NCBI GenBank assembly: GCA_943736015.1
Contig: OX031063.1
Location: 6,677,001 to 6,741,000 of the forward strand
Reading direction: 5' to 3'
Source of the DNA: Tridacna crocea
Taxonomy: Eukaryota; Mollusca; Bivalvia; Cardiida; Cardiidae
Length of the DNA: 64,000 nucleotides
Shown here piece after piece: positions 46,989-60,424 of the stretch (position 1 is its first letter; each line of letters begins with the position of its first letter). The position numbers and the translations under genes were made by a program. The notes beneath the pieces are model-generated. The model saw nothing but the letters and a program-made list of their open reading frames with translations, was not told where the DNA came from and searched no databases.

Positions 46989-48668
46989 TTCTTTGATTTG
47001 AACAACAGGTATCAGTTGCCTCCGAAAGTGTGGAAGTTGATTTTACGATTTTATGCGCAGCACGTAACAGTCACGTATGGGTGAGATGGTCATCGTAACC
47101 AAATCAATGGCCCTAGTGAGAGAAAATGAAAAAGAAAAATCCCTATAATTGACTTAAGCAATAGTTGTCGTCTGCTATAAAATATTCCGTAAGTCGATTT
47201 TTCATGTTTTTGCGGATACGTAAGTGGCACCTGCGAGACAGTAGACAACCTAAATGGGTTTGTTGTCACGGTATAAAAAGATTGGAGAAAAAAAATTATT
47301 AAAAATTAAGTTCCCTCTATTTGACCTTCTAAGCAACAGGTGTCGTCTGCTATAAAATGCTCCACAAGTCGATTTTTCGCGTTTTTGCGATTACGTAACC
47401 TGCACCTATGAGACGGTAGTCAACGTAAATGGATTTGTCGTCACGGTATAAAGAGACTGGAGAAAAAATATACATTAAAAATTTAGTTCCTTTTGTTTGA
47501 TTTATGCAATAATAAGCAGTTGCTACTGAAAGAGCCTTCAGTCTTTTTTTAGCCACTTGTCGCATTATTTATTTTTTTTTTTTTTCGCATGAGCGGAACT
47601 GGCACATATGAGACGGTAGTCAACGTAACTGGGTTTCTTGTTGCGGTTTGAAGAGATTAGAAAAATTACACTTCAGTTGCCTTTGTTTGATATATGAGTT
47701 TTCAGTCTTTTTTTAGCCACTTGTCACATTAATTTCAGGGTTTGTTTTTTACACTGTACATTGATCACTTTGGCTCATTGAAAGTTTCAATGTGCAGCAT
47801 TTATTGTGGGCTGAGAGTTGGAAAAGCAAATCCAGTGAAGGGCTGGGGAGTGGGGGGTGCATCGAGGGTTTAAGGGAATTAACTCTTGCAAGGGTTTTGA
47901 AAAGACCAAATCAAGGTCTTCTGCGCCCCTATTTTCTTAAATGTTTGCCTATTTTCAGTGAAATCTGGCATGTGTGGATGGTGCATGCCCGGCAGATTGC
48001 CAAGGACTGCACAGCAGCCTTTAAAGAAGACTTTAAATCCACTTTTATGCCGTTTTTTGCACTGTTTTTTATTCGATATATTAAGGCGCCATTTTGGAGC
48101 GATTTTGAAGCTCTCTGATTGGCTGATGGGCCCGAGTTTGAATTCTAAGGTCTTCTCTGATTGGCTGTTGGTATCCATTGTTGGTATCCAATCTGATTTC
48201 CTTAAAGCTTCTCTGATTGGATAATTTCAGAGAGGGAAGAGATTTGATTGGCTGATGGGAAAGGGGGGGGAAATATCTGTTTATCTTTATTAACCTTTTA
48301 CCACACAATGACGCGGCCTTTTAACACCCCAAAGGCTTATGAAAATAATCTGAGGAAAGGAGAAAATACAGGTTACCAGCATTTTCTCCTTTTCCCACAA
48401 TGTTTTCCACCCTATCAAAGAAAAAATTTGATTTTGAGTTATTCTTACATCTTATTTTATCTTTTTGGCCTACTTGTAAATTTCTTCAAACAAGAACAAG
48501 ATTTCTTTTATCGGAAAAAGTTTCCGCAACAGCAACCAGTTGCTTCTGAATTTTATATTTTCGCACAGCGGTTAAACATAAAATTGACTTTTGACTCGCG
48601 CGGTCATCCAAATTGGTTCAATGTTTTCATGACCCTGGTAAGAAAACAGGGAAAATTTTTGTTTACCT
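46989..48668 (+). repeat. Array unit 29, 1680 bp
   Basis: Common form apart from an A interruption in the T tract near 47571 and an 8-G tract near 48262. It is the fourth unit of the second copy of the four-unit block. Confidence 0.97.
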
Positions 48669-50347
48669 TTCTTTGATTTGAACAACAGGTATCAGTTGCC
48701 TCCGAAAGTGTGGAAGTTGATTTTACGATTTTATGCGCAGCACGTAACAGTCACGTATGGGTGAGATGGTCATCATAACCAAATCAATGGCCCTAGTGAG
48801 AGAAAATGAAAAAGAAAAATCCCTATAATTGACTTAAGCAATAGTTGTCGTCTGCTATAAAATATTCCGTAAGTCGATTTTTCATGTTTTTGCGGATACG
48901 TAAGTGGCACCTGCGAGACAGTAGACAACCTAAATGGGTTTGTTGTCACGGTATAAAAAGATTGGAGAAAAAAAATTATTAAAAATTAAGTTCCCTCTAT
49001 TTGACCTTCTAAGCAACAGGTGTCGTCTGCTATAAAATGCTCCACAAGTCGATTTTTCGCGTTTTTGCGATTACGTAACCTGCACCTATGAGACGGTAGT
49101 CAACGTAAATGGATTTGTCGTCACGGTATAAAGAGACTGGAGAAAAAATATACATTAAAAATTTAGTTCCTTTTGTTTGATTTATGCAATAATAAGCAGT
49201 TGCTACTGAAAGAGCCTTCAGTCTTTTTTTAGCCACTTGTCGCATTATTTTTTTTTTTTTTTTTTCGCATGAGCGGAACTGGCACATATGAGACGGTAGT
49301 CAACGTAACTGGGTTTCTTGTTGCGGTTTGAAGAGATTAGAAAAATTACACTTCAGTTGCCTTTGTTTGATATATGAGTTTTCAGTCTTTTTTTAGCCAC
49401 TTGTCACATTAATTTCAGGGTTTGTTTTTTACACTGTACATTGATCACTTTGGCTCATTGAAAGTTTCAATGTGCAGCATTTATTGTGGGCTGAGAGTTG
49501 GAAAAGCAAATCCAGTGAAGGGCTGGGGAGTGGGGGGTGCATCGAGGGTTTAAGGGAATTAACTCTTGCAAGGGTTTTGAAAAGACCAAATCAAGGTCTT
49601 CTGCGCCCCTATTTTCTTAAATGTTTGCCTATTTTCAGTGAAATCTGGCATGTGTGGATGGTGCATGCCCGGCAGATTGCCAAGGACTGCACAGCAGCCT
49701 TTAAAGAAGACTTTAAATCCACTTTTATGCCGTTTTTTGCACTGTTTTTTATTCGATATATTAAGGCGCCATTTTGGAGCGATTTTGAAGCTCTCTGATT
49801 GGCTGATGGGCCCGAGTTTGAATTCTAAGGTCTTCTCTGATTGGCTGTTGGTATCCATTGTTGGTATCCAATCTGATTTCCTTAAAGCTTCTCTGATTGG
49901 ATAATTTCAGAGAGGGAAGAGATTTGATTGGCTGATGGGAAAGGGGGGGAAATATCTGTTTATCTTTATTAACCTTTTACCACACAATGACGCGGCCTTT
50001 TAACACCCCAAAGGCTTATGAAAATAATCTGAGGAAAGGAGAAAATACAGGTTACCAGCATTTTCTCCTTTTCCCACAATGTTTTCCACCCTATCAAAGA
50101 AAAAATTTGATTTTGAGTTATTCTTACATCTTATTTTATCTTTTTGGCCTACTTGTAAATTTCTTCAAACAAGAACAAGATTTCTTTTATCGGAAAAAGT
50201 TTACGCAACAGCAACCAGTTGCTTCTGAATTTTATATTTTCGCACAGCGGTTAAACATAAAATTGACTTTTGACTCGCGCGGTCATCCAAATTGGTTCAA
50301 TGTTTTCATGACCCTGGTAAGAAAACAGGGAAAATTTTTGTTTACCT
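48669..50347 (+). repeat. Array unit 30, 1679 bp
   Basis: Private CATCATAACC near 48771 (CpG transition), and AGTTTACGCAAC near 50199, shared with units 33 and 35. Confidence 0.97.
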
Positions 50348-52026
50348 TTCTTTGATTTGAACAACAGGTATCAGTTGCCTCCGAAAGTGTGGAAGTTGAT
50401 TTTACGATTTTATGCGCAGCACGTAACAGTCACGTATGGGTGAGATGGTCATCGTAACCAAATCAATGGCCCTAGTGAGAGAAAATGAAAAAGAAAAATC
50501 CCTATAATTGACTTAAGCAATAGTTGTCGTCTGCTATAAAATATTCCGTAAGTCGATTTTTCATGTTTTTGCGGATACGTAAGTGGCACCTGCGAGACAG
50601 TAGACAACCTAAATGGGTTTGTTGTCACGGTATAAAAAGATTGGAGAAAAAAAATTATTAAAAATTAAGTTCCCTCTATTTGACCTTCTAAGCAACAGGT
50701 GTCGTCTGCTATAAAATGCTCCACAAGTCGATTTTTCGCGTTTTTGCGATTACGTAACCTGCACCTATGAGACGGTAGTCAACGTAAATGGATTTGTCGT
50801 CACGGTATAAAGAGACTGGAGAAAAAATATACATTAAAAATTTAGTTCCTTTTGTTTGATTTATGCAATAATAAGCAGTTGCTACTGAAAGAGCCTTCAG
50901 TCTTTTTTTAGCCACTTGTCGCATTATTTTTTTTTTTTTTTTTTCGCATGAGCGGAACTGGCACATATGAGACGGTAGTCAACGTAACTGGGTTTCTTGT
51001 TGCGGTTTGAAGAGATTAGAAAAATTACACTTCAGTTGCCTTTGTTTGATATATGAGTTTTCAGTCTTTTTTTAGCCACTTGTCACATTAATTTCAGGGT
51101 TTGTTTTTTACACTGTACATTGATCACTTTGGCTCATTGAAAGTTTCAATGTGCAGCATTTATTGTGGGCTGAGAGTTGGAAAAGCAAATCCAGTGAAGG
51201 GCTGGGGAGTGGGGGGTGCATCGAGGGTTTAAGGGAATTAACTCTTGCAAGGGTTTTGAAAAGACCAAATCAAGGTCTTCTGCGCCCCTATTTTCTTAAA
51301 TGTTTGCCTATTTTCAGTGAAATCTGGCATGTGTGGATGGTGCATGCCCGGCAGATTGCCAAGGACTGCACAGCAGCCTTTAAAGAAGACTTTAAATCCA
51401 CTTTTATGCCGTTTTTTGCACTGTTTTTTATTCGATATATTAAGGCGCCATTTTGGAGCGATTTTGAAGCTCTCTGATTGGCTGATGGGCCCGAGTTTGA
51501 ATTCTAAGGTCTTCTCTGATTGGCTGTTGGTATCCATTGTTGGTATCCAATCTGATTTCCTTAAAGCTTCTCTGATTGGATAATTTCAGAGAGGGAAGAG
51601 ATTTGATTGGCTGATGGGAAAGGGGGGGAAATATCTGTTTATCTTTATTAACCTTTTACCACACAATGACGCGGCCTTTTAACACCCCAAAGGCTTATGA
51701 AAATAATCTGAGGAAAGGAGAAAATACAGGTTACCAGCATTTTCTCCTTTTCCCACAATGTTTTCCACCCTATCAAAGAAAAAATTTGATTTTGAGTTAT
51801 TCTTACATCTTATTTTATCTTTTTGGCCTACTTGTAAATTTCTTCAAACAAGAACAAGATTTCTTTTATCGGAAAAAGTTTCCGCAACAGCAACCAGTTG
51901 CTTCTGAATTTTATATTTTCGCACAGCGGTTAAACATAAAATTGACTTTTGACTCGCGCGGTCATCCAAATTGGTTCAATGTTTTCATGACCCTGGTAAG
52001 AAAACAGGGAAAATTTTTGTTTACCT
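50348..52026 (+). repeat. Array unit 31, 1679 bp
   Basis: Matches the common form throughout. I saw no private substitution, so it is a good choice as a consensus example. Confidence 0.97.
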
Positions 52027-53704
52027 TTCTTTGATTTGAACAACAGGTATCAGTTGCCTCCGAAAGTGTGGAAGTTGATTTTACGATTTTATGCGCAGCA
52101 CGTAACAGTCACGTATGGGTGAGATGGTCATCGTAACCAAATCAATGGCCCTAGTGAGAGAAAATGAAAAAGAAAAATCCCTATAATTGACTTAAGCAAT
52201 AGTTGTCGTCTGCTATAAAATATTCCGTAAGTCGATTTTTCATGTTTTTGCGGATACGTAAGTGGCACCTGCGAGACAGTAGACAACCTAAATGGGTTTG
52301 TTGTCACGGTATAAAAAGATTGGAGAAAAAAAATTATTAAAAATTAAGTTCCCTCTATTTGACCTTCTAAGCAACAGGTGTCGTCTGCTATAAAATGCTC
52401 CACAAGTCGATTTTTCGCGTTTTTGCGATTACGTAACCTGCACCTATGAGACGGTAGTCAACGTAAATGGATTTGTCGTCACGGTATAAAGAGACTGGAG
52501 AAAAAATATACATTAAAAATTTAGTTCCTTTTGTTTGATTTATGCAATAATAAGCAGTTGCTACTGAAAGAGCCTTCAGTCTTTTTTTAGCCACTTGTCG
52601 CATTATTTTTTTTTTTTTTTTTCGCATGAGCGGAACTGGCACATATGAGACGGTAGTCAACGTAACTGGGTTTCTTGTTGCGGTTTGAAGAGATTAGAAA
52701 AATTACACTTCAGTTGCCTTTGTTTGATATATGAGTTTTCAGTCTTTTTTTAGCCACTTGTCACATTAATTTCAGGGTTTGTTTTTTACACTGTACATTG
52801 ATCACTTTGGCTCATTGAAAGTTTCAATGTGCAGCATTTATTGTGGGCTGAGAGTTGGAAAAGCAAATCCAGTGAAGGGCTGGGGAGTGGGGGGTGCATC
52901 GAGGGTTTAAGGGAATTAACTCTTGCAAGGGTTTTGAAAAGACCAAATCAAGGTCTTCTGCGCCCCTATTTTCTTAAATGTTTGCCTATTTTCAGTGAAA
53001 TCTGGCATGTGTGGATGGTGCATGCCCGGCAGATTGCCAAGGACTGCACAGCAGCCTTTAAAGAAGACTTTAAATCCACTTTTATGCCGTTTTTTGCACT
53101 GTTTTTTATTCGATATATTAAGGCGCCATTTTGGAGCGATTTTGAAGCTCTCTGATTGGCTGATGGGCCCGAGTTTGAATTCTAAGGTCTTCTCTGATTG
53201 GCTGTTGGTATCCATTGTTGGTATCCAATCTGATTTCCTTAAAGCTTCTCTGATTGGATAATTTCAGAGAGGGAAGAGATTTGATTGGCTGATGGGAAAG
53301 GGGGGGAAATATCTGTTTATCTTTATTAACCTTTTACCACACAATGACGCGGCCTTTTAACACCCCAAAGGCTTATGAAAATAATCTGAGGAAAGGAGAA
53401 AATACAGGTTACCAGCATTTTCTCCTTTTCCCACAATGTTTTCCACCCTATCAAAGAAAAAATTTGATTTTGAGTTATTCTTACATCTTATTTTATCTTT
53501 TTGGCCTACTTGTAAATTTCTTCAAACAAGAACAAGATTTCTTTTATCGGAAAAAGTTTCCGCAACAGCAACCAGTTGCTTCTGAATTTTATATTTTCGC
53601 ACAGCGGTTAAACATAAAATTGACTTTTGACTCGCGCGGTCATCCAAATTGGTTCAATGTTTTCATGACCCTGGTAAGAAAACAGGGAAAATTTTTGTTT
53701 ACCT
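52027..53704 (+). repeat. Array unit 32, 1678 bp
   Basis: Matches the common form. It differs from unit 31 only in T-tract length as far as I could see. Confidence 0.97.
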
Positions 53705-55384
53705 TTCTTTGATTTGAACAACAGGTATCAGTTGCCTCCGAAAGTGTGGAAGTTGATTTTACGATTTTATGCGCAGCACGTAACAGTCACGTATGGGTGA
53801 GATGGTCATCGTAACCAAATCAATGGCCCTAGTGAGAGAAAATGAAAAAGAAAAATCCCTATAATTGACTTAAGCAATAGTTGTCGTCTGCTATAAAATA
53901 TTCCGTAAGTCGATTTTTCATGTTTTTGCAGATACGTAAGTGGCACCTGCGAGACAGTAGACAACCTAAATGGGTTTGTTGTCACGGTATAAAAAGATTG
54001 GAGAAAAAAAATTATTAAAAATTAAGTTCCCTCTATTTGACCTTCTAAGCAACAGGTGTCGTCTGCTATAAAATGCTCCACAAGTCGATTTTTCGCGTTT
54101 TTGCGATTACGTAACCTGCACCTATGAGACGGTAGTCAATGTAAATGGATTTGTCGTCACGGTATAAAGAGACTGGAGAAAAAATATACATTAAAAATTT
54201 AGTTCCTTTTGTTTGATTTATGCAATAATAAGCAGTTGCTACTGAAAGAGCCTTCAGTCTTTTTTTAGCCACTTGTCGCATTATTTTCTTTTTTTTTTTT
54301 TCGCATGAGCGGAACTGGCACATATGAGACGGTAGTCAACGTAACTGGGTTTCTTGTTGCGGTTTGAAGAGATTAGAAAAATTACACTTCAGTTGCCTTT
54401 GTTTGATATATGAGTTTTCAGTCTTTTTTTAGCCACTTGTCACATTAATTTCAGGGTTTGTTTTTTACACTGTACATTGATCACTTTGGCTCATTGAAAG
54501 TTTCAATGTGCAGCATTTATTGTGGGCTGAGAGTTGGAAAAGCAAATCCAGTGAAGGGCTGGGGAGTGGGGGGTGCATCGAGGGTTTAAGGGAATTAACT
54601 CTTGCAAGGGTTTTGAAAAGACCAAATCAAGGTCTTCTGCGCCCCTATTTTCTTAAATGTTTGCCTATTTTCAGTGAAATCTGGCATGTGTGGATGGTGC
54701 ATGCCCGGCAGATTGCCAAGGACTGCACAGCAGCCTTTAAAGAAGACTTTAAATCCACTTTTATGCCGTTTTTTGCACTGTTTTTTATTCGATATATTAA
54801 GGCGCCATTTTGGAGCGATTTTGAAGCTCTCTGATTGGCTGATGGGCCCGAGTTTGAATTCTAAGGTCTTCTCTGATTGGCTGTTGGTATCCATTGTTGG
54901 TATCCAATCTGATTTCCTTAAAGCTTCTCTGATTGGATAATTTCAGAGAGGGAAGAGATTTGATTGGCTGATGGGAAAGGGGGGGGAAATATCTGTTTAT
55001 CTTTATTAACCTTTTACCACACAATGACGCGGCCTTTTAACACCCCAAAGGCTTATGAAAATAATCTGAGGAAAGGAGAAAATACAGGTTACCAGCATTT
55101 TCTCCTTTTCCCACAATGTTTTCCACCCTATCAAAGATAAAATTTGATTTTGAGTTATTCTTACATCTTATTTTATCTTTTTGGCCTACTTGTAAATTTC
55201 TTCAAACAAGAACAAGATTTCTTTTATCGGAAAAAGTTTACGCAACAGCAACCAGTTGCTTCTGAATTTTATATTTTCGCACAGCGGTTAAACATAAAAT
55301 TGACTTTTGACTCGCGCGGTCATCCAAATTGGTTCAATGTTTTCATGACCCTGGTAAGAAAACAGGGAAAATTTTTGTTTACCT
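53705..55384 (+). repeat. Array unit 33, 1680 bp
   Basis: Shares TTTTGCAGATACG (near 53925) and GTCAATGTAAAT (near 54135) with unit 13, 20 units away. Also a C in the T tract near 54288, an 8-G tract, CAAAGATAAAAT near 55132 (a stop codon in the 122-codon frame), and AGTTTACGCAAC near 55236. Confidence 0.97.
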
Positions 55385-57064
55385 TTCTTTGATTTGAACA
55401 ACAGGTATCAGTTGCCTCCGAAAGTGTGGAAGTTGATTTTACGATTTTATGCGCAGCACGTAACAGTCACGTATGGGTGAGATGGTCATCGTAACCAAAT
55501 CAATGGCCCTAGTGAGAGAAAATGAAAAAGAAAAATCCCTATAATTGACTTAAGCAATAGTTGTCGTCTGCTATAAAATATTCCGTAAGTCGATTTTTCA
55601 TGTTTTTGCGGATACGTAAGTGGCACCTGCGAGACAGTAGACAACCTAAATGGGTTTGTTGTCACGGTATAAAAAGATTGGAGAAAAAAAAAAATTAAAA
55701 ATTAAGTTCCCTCTATTTGACCTTCTAAGCAACAGGTGTCGTCTGCTATAAAATGCTCCACAAGTCGATTTTTCGCGTTTTTGCGATTACGTAACCTGCA
55801 CCTATGAGACGGTAGTCAACGTAAATGGATTTGTCGTCACGGTATAAAGAGACTGGAGAAAAAATATACATTAAAAATTTAGTTCCTTTTGTTTGATTTA
55901 TGCAATAATAAGCAGTTGCTACTGAAAGAGCCTTCAGTCTTTTTTTAGCCACTTGTCGCATTATTTTTTTTTTTTTTTTTTTCGCATGAGCGGAACTGGC
56001 ACATATGAGACAGTAGTCAACGTAACTGGGTTTCTTGTTGCGGTTTGAAGAGATTAGAAAAATTACACTTCAGTTGCCTTTGTTTGATATATGAGTTTTC
56101 AGTCTTTTTTTAGCCACTTGTCACATTAATTTCAGGGTTTGTTTTTTACACTGTACATTGATCACTTTGGCTCATTGAAAGTTTCAATGTGCAGCATTTA
56201 TTGTGGGCTGAGAGTTGGAAAAGCAAATCCAGTGAAGGGCTGGGGAGTGGGGGGTGCATCGAGGGTTTAAGGGAATTAACTCTTGCAAGGGTTTTGAAAA
56301 GACCAAATCAAGGTCTTCTGCGCCCCTATTTTCTTAAATGTTTGCCTATTTTCAGTGAAATCTGGCATGTGTGGATGGTGCATGCCCGGCAGATTGCCAA
56401 GGACTGCACAGCAGCCTTTAAAGAAGACTTTAAATCCACTTTTATGCCGTTTTTTGCACTGTTTTTTATTCGATATATTAAGGCGCCATTTTGGAGCGAT
56501 TTTGAAGCTCTCTGATTGGCTGATGGGCCCGAGTTTGAATTCTAAGGTCTTCTCTGATTGGCTGTTGGTATCCATTGTTGGTATCCAATCTGATTTCCTT
56601 AAAGCTTCTCTGATTGGATAATTTCAGAGAGGGAAGAGATTTGATTGGCTGATGGGAAAGGGGGGGAAATATCTGTTTATCTTTATTAACCTTTTACCAC
56701 ACAATGACGCGGCCTTTTAACACCCCAAAGGCTTATGAAAATAATCTGAGGAAAGGAGAAAATACAGGTTACCAGCATTTTCTCCTTTTCCCACAATGTT
56801 TTCCACCCTATCAAAGAAAAAATTTGATTTTGAGTTATTCTTACATCTTATTTTATCTTTTTGGCCTACTTGTAAATTTCTTCAAACAAGAACAAGATTT
56901 CTTTTATCGGAAAAAGTTTCCGCAACAGCAACCAGTTGCTTCTGAATTTTATATTTTCGCACAGCGGTTAAACATAAAATTGACTTTTGACTCGCGCGGT
57001 CATCCAAATTGGTTCAATGTTTTCATGACCCTGGTAAGAAAACAGGGAAAATTTTTGTTTACCT
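55385..57064 (+). repeat. Array unit 34, 1680 bp
   Basis: Distinguishing variants: an expanded A tract near 55684 replacing the usual ATTATTA, and GAGACAGTAGTC near 56007 (CpG transition). Confidence 0.97.
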
Positions 57065-58744
57065 TTCTTTGATTTGAACAACAGGTATCAGTTGCCTCCG
57101 AAAGTGTGGAAGTTGATTTTACGATTTTATGCGCAGCACGTAACAGTCACGTATGGGTGAGATGGTCATCGTAACCAAATCAATGGCCCTAGTGAGAGAA
57201 AATGAAAAAGAAAAATCCCTATAATTGACTTAAGCAATAGTTGTCGTCTGCTATAAAATATTCCGTAAGTCGATTTTTCATGTTTTTGCGGATACGTAAG
57301 TGGCACCTGCGAGACAGTAGACAACCTAAATGGGTTTGTTGTCACGGTATAAAAAGATTGGAGAAAAAAAATTATTAAAAATTAAGTTCCCTCTATTTGA
57401 CCTTCTAAGCAACAGGTGTCGTCTGCTATAAAATGCTCCACAAGTCGATTTTTCGCGTTTTTGCGATTACGTAACCTGCACCTATGAGACGGTAGTCAAC
57501 GTAAATGGATTTGTCGTCACGGTATAAAGAGACTGGAGAAAAAATATACATTAAAAATTTAGTTCCTTTTGTTTGATTTATGCAATAATAAGCAGTTGCT
57601 ACTGAAAGAGCCTTCAGTCTTTTTTTAGCCACTTGTCGCATTATTTTTTTTTTTTTTTTTTTCGCATGAGCGGAACTGGCACATATGAGACGGTAGACAA
57701 CGTAACTGGGTTTCTTGTTGCGGTTTGAAGAGATTAGAAAAATTACACTTCAGTTGCCTTTGTTTGATATATGAGTTTTCAGTCTTTTTTTAGCCACTTG
57801 TCACATTAATTTCAGGGTTTGTTTTTTACACTGTACATTGATCACTTTGGCTCATTGAAAGTTTCAATGTGCAGCATTTATTGTGGGCTGAGAGTTGGAA
57901 AAGCAAATCCAGTGAAGGGCTGGGGAGTGGGGTGTGCATCGAGGGTTTAAGGGAATTAACTCTTGCAAGGGTTTTGAAAAGACCAAATCAAGGTCTTCTG
58001 CGCCCCTATTTTCTTAAATGTTTGCCTATTTTCAGTGAAATCTGGCATGTGTGGATGGTGCATGCCCGGCAGATTGCCAAGGACTGCACAGCAGCCTTTA
58101 AAGAAGACTTTAAATCCACTTTTATGCCGTTTTTTGCACTGTTTTTTATTCGATATATTAAGGCGCCATTTTGGAGCGATTTTGAAGCTCTCTGATTGGC
58201 TGATGGGCCCGAGTTTGAATTCTAAGGTCTTCTCTGATTGGCTGTTGGTATCCATTGTTGGTATCCAATCTGATTTCCTTAAAGCTTCTCTGATTGGATA
58301 ATTTCAGAGAGGGAAGAGATTTGATTGGCTGATGGGAAAGGGGGGGAAATATCTGTTTATCTTTATTAACCTTTTACCACACAATGACGCGGCCTTTTAA
58401 CACCCCAAAGGCTTATGAAAATAATCTGAGGAAAGGAGAAAATACAGGTTACCAGCATTTTCTCCTTTTCCCACAATGTTTTCCACCCTATCAAAGAAAA
58501 AATTTGATTTTGAGTTATTCTTACATCTTATTTTATCTTTTTGGCCTACTTGTAAATTTCTTCAAACAAGAACAAGATTTCTTTTATCGGAAAAAGTTTA
58601 CGCAACAGCAACCAGTTGCTTCTGAATTTTATATTTTCGCACAGCGGTTAAACATAAAATTGACTTTTGACTCGCGCGGTCATCCAAATTGGTTCAATGT
58701 TTTCATGACCCTGGTAAGAAAACAGGGAAAATTTTTGTTTACCT
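57065..58744 (+). repeat. Array unit 35, 1680 bp
   Basis: Distinguishing variants: GGTAGACAACG near 57692 (also in unit 21), GGGGTGTGCATCG near 57930, which interrupts a G run, and AGTTTACGCAAC near 58596. Confidence 0.97.
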
Positions 58745-60424
58745 TTCTTTGATTTGAACAACAGGTATCAGTTGCCTCCGAAAGTGTGGAAGTTGATTTT
58801 ACGATTTTATGCGCAGCACGTAACAGTCACGTATGGGTGAGATGGTCATCGTAACCAAATCAATGGCCCTAGTGAGAGAAAATGAAAAAGAAAAATCCCT
58901 ATAATTGACTTAAGCAATAGTTGTCGTCTGCTATAAAATATTCCGTAAGTCGATTTTTCATGTTTTTGCGGATACGTAAGTGGCACCTGCGAGACAGTAG
59001 ACAACCTAAATGGGTTTGTTGTCACGGTATAAAAAGATTGGAGAAAAAAAATTATTAAAAATTAAGTTCCCTCTATTTGACCTTCTAAGCAACAGGTGTC
59101 GTCTGCTATAAAATGCTCCACAAGTCGATTTTTCGCGTTTTTGCGATTACGTAACCTGCACCTATGAGACGGTAGTCAACGTAAATGGATTTGTCGTCAC
59201 GGTATAAAGAGACTGGAGAAAAAATATACATTAAAAATTTAGTTCCTTTTGTTTGATTTATGCAATAATAAGCAGTTGCTACTGAAAGAGCCTTCAGTCT
59301 TTTTTTAGCCAATTGTCGCATTATTTTTTTTTTTTTTTTTTTCGCATGAGCGGAACTGGCACATATGAGACGGTAGTCAACGTAACTGGGTTTCTTGTTG
59401 CGGTTTGAAGAGATTAGAAAAATTACACTTCAGTTGCCTTTGTTTGATATATGAGTTTTCAGTCTTTTTTTAGCCACTTGTCACATTAATTTCAGGGTTT
59501 GTTTTTTACACTGTACATTGATCACTTTGGCTCATTGAAAGTTTCAATGTGCAGCATTTATTGTGGGCTGAGAGTTGGAAAAGCAAAGCCAGTGAAGGGC
59601 TGGGGAGTGGGGGGTGCATCGAGGGTTTAAGGGAATTAACTCTTGCAAGGGTTTTGAAAAGACCAAATCAAGGTCTTCTGCGCCCCTATTTTCTTAAATG
59701 TTTGCCTATTTTCAGTGAAATCTGGCATGTGTGGATGGTGCATGCCCGGCAGATTGCCAAGGACTGCACAGCAGCCTTTAAAGAAGACTTTAAATCCACT
59801 TTTATGCCGTTTTTTGCACTGTTTTTTATTCGATATATTAAGGCGCCATTTTGGAGCGATTTTGAAGCTCTCTGATTGGCTGATGGGCCCGAGTTTGAAT
59901 TCTAAGGTCTTCTCTGATTGGCTGTTGGTATCCATTGTTGGTATCCAATCTGATTTCCTTAAAGCTTCTCTGATTGGATAATTTCAGAGAGGGAAGAGAT
60001 TTGATTGGCTGATGGGAAAGGGGGGGAAATATCTGTTTATCTTTATTAACCTTTTACCACACAATGACGCGGCCTTTTAACACCCCAAAGGCTTATGAAA
60101 ATAATCTGAGGAAAGGAGAAAATACAGGTTACCAGCATTTTCTCCTTTTCCCACAATGTTTTCCACCCTATCAAAGAAAAAATTTGATTTTGAGTTATTC
60201 TTACATCTTATTTTATCTTTTTGGCCTACTTGTAAATTTCTTCAAACAAGAACAAGATTTCTTTTATCGGAAAAAGTTTCCGCAACAGCAACCAGTTGCT
60301 TCTGAATTTTATATTTTCGCACAGCGGTTAAACATAAAATTGACTTTTGACTCGCGCGGCCATCCAAATTGGTTCAATGTTTTCATGACCCTGGTAAGAA
60401 AACAGGGAAAATTTTTGTTTACCT
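58745..60424 (+). repeat. Array unit 36, 1680 bp
   Basis: Distinguishing variants: GCCAATTGTCG near 59308, AGCAAAGCCAG near 59582, and GCGCGGCCATCC near 60355. Confidence 0.97.

Noticed and set aside
35237-48668. Assembly artefact as the explanation for the duplicated four-unit block
   Set aside because: The two copies differ by several private substitutions and by G-tract length, which an accidental exact duplication would not show. Read support would still be needed to be certain.
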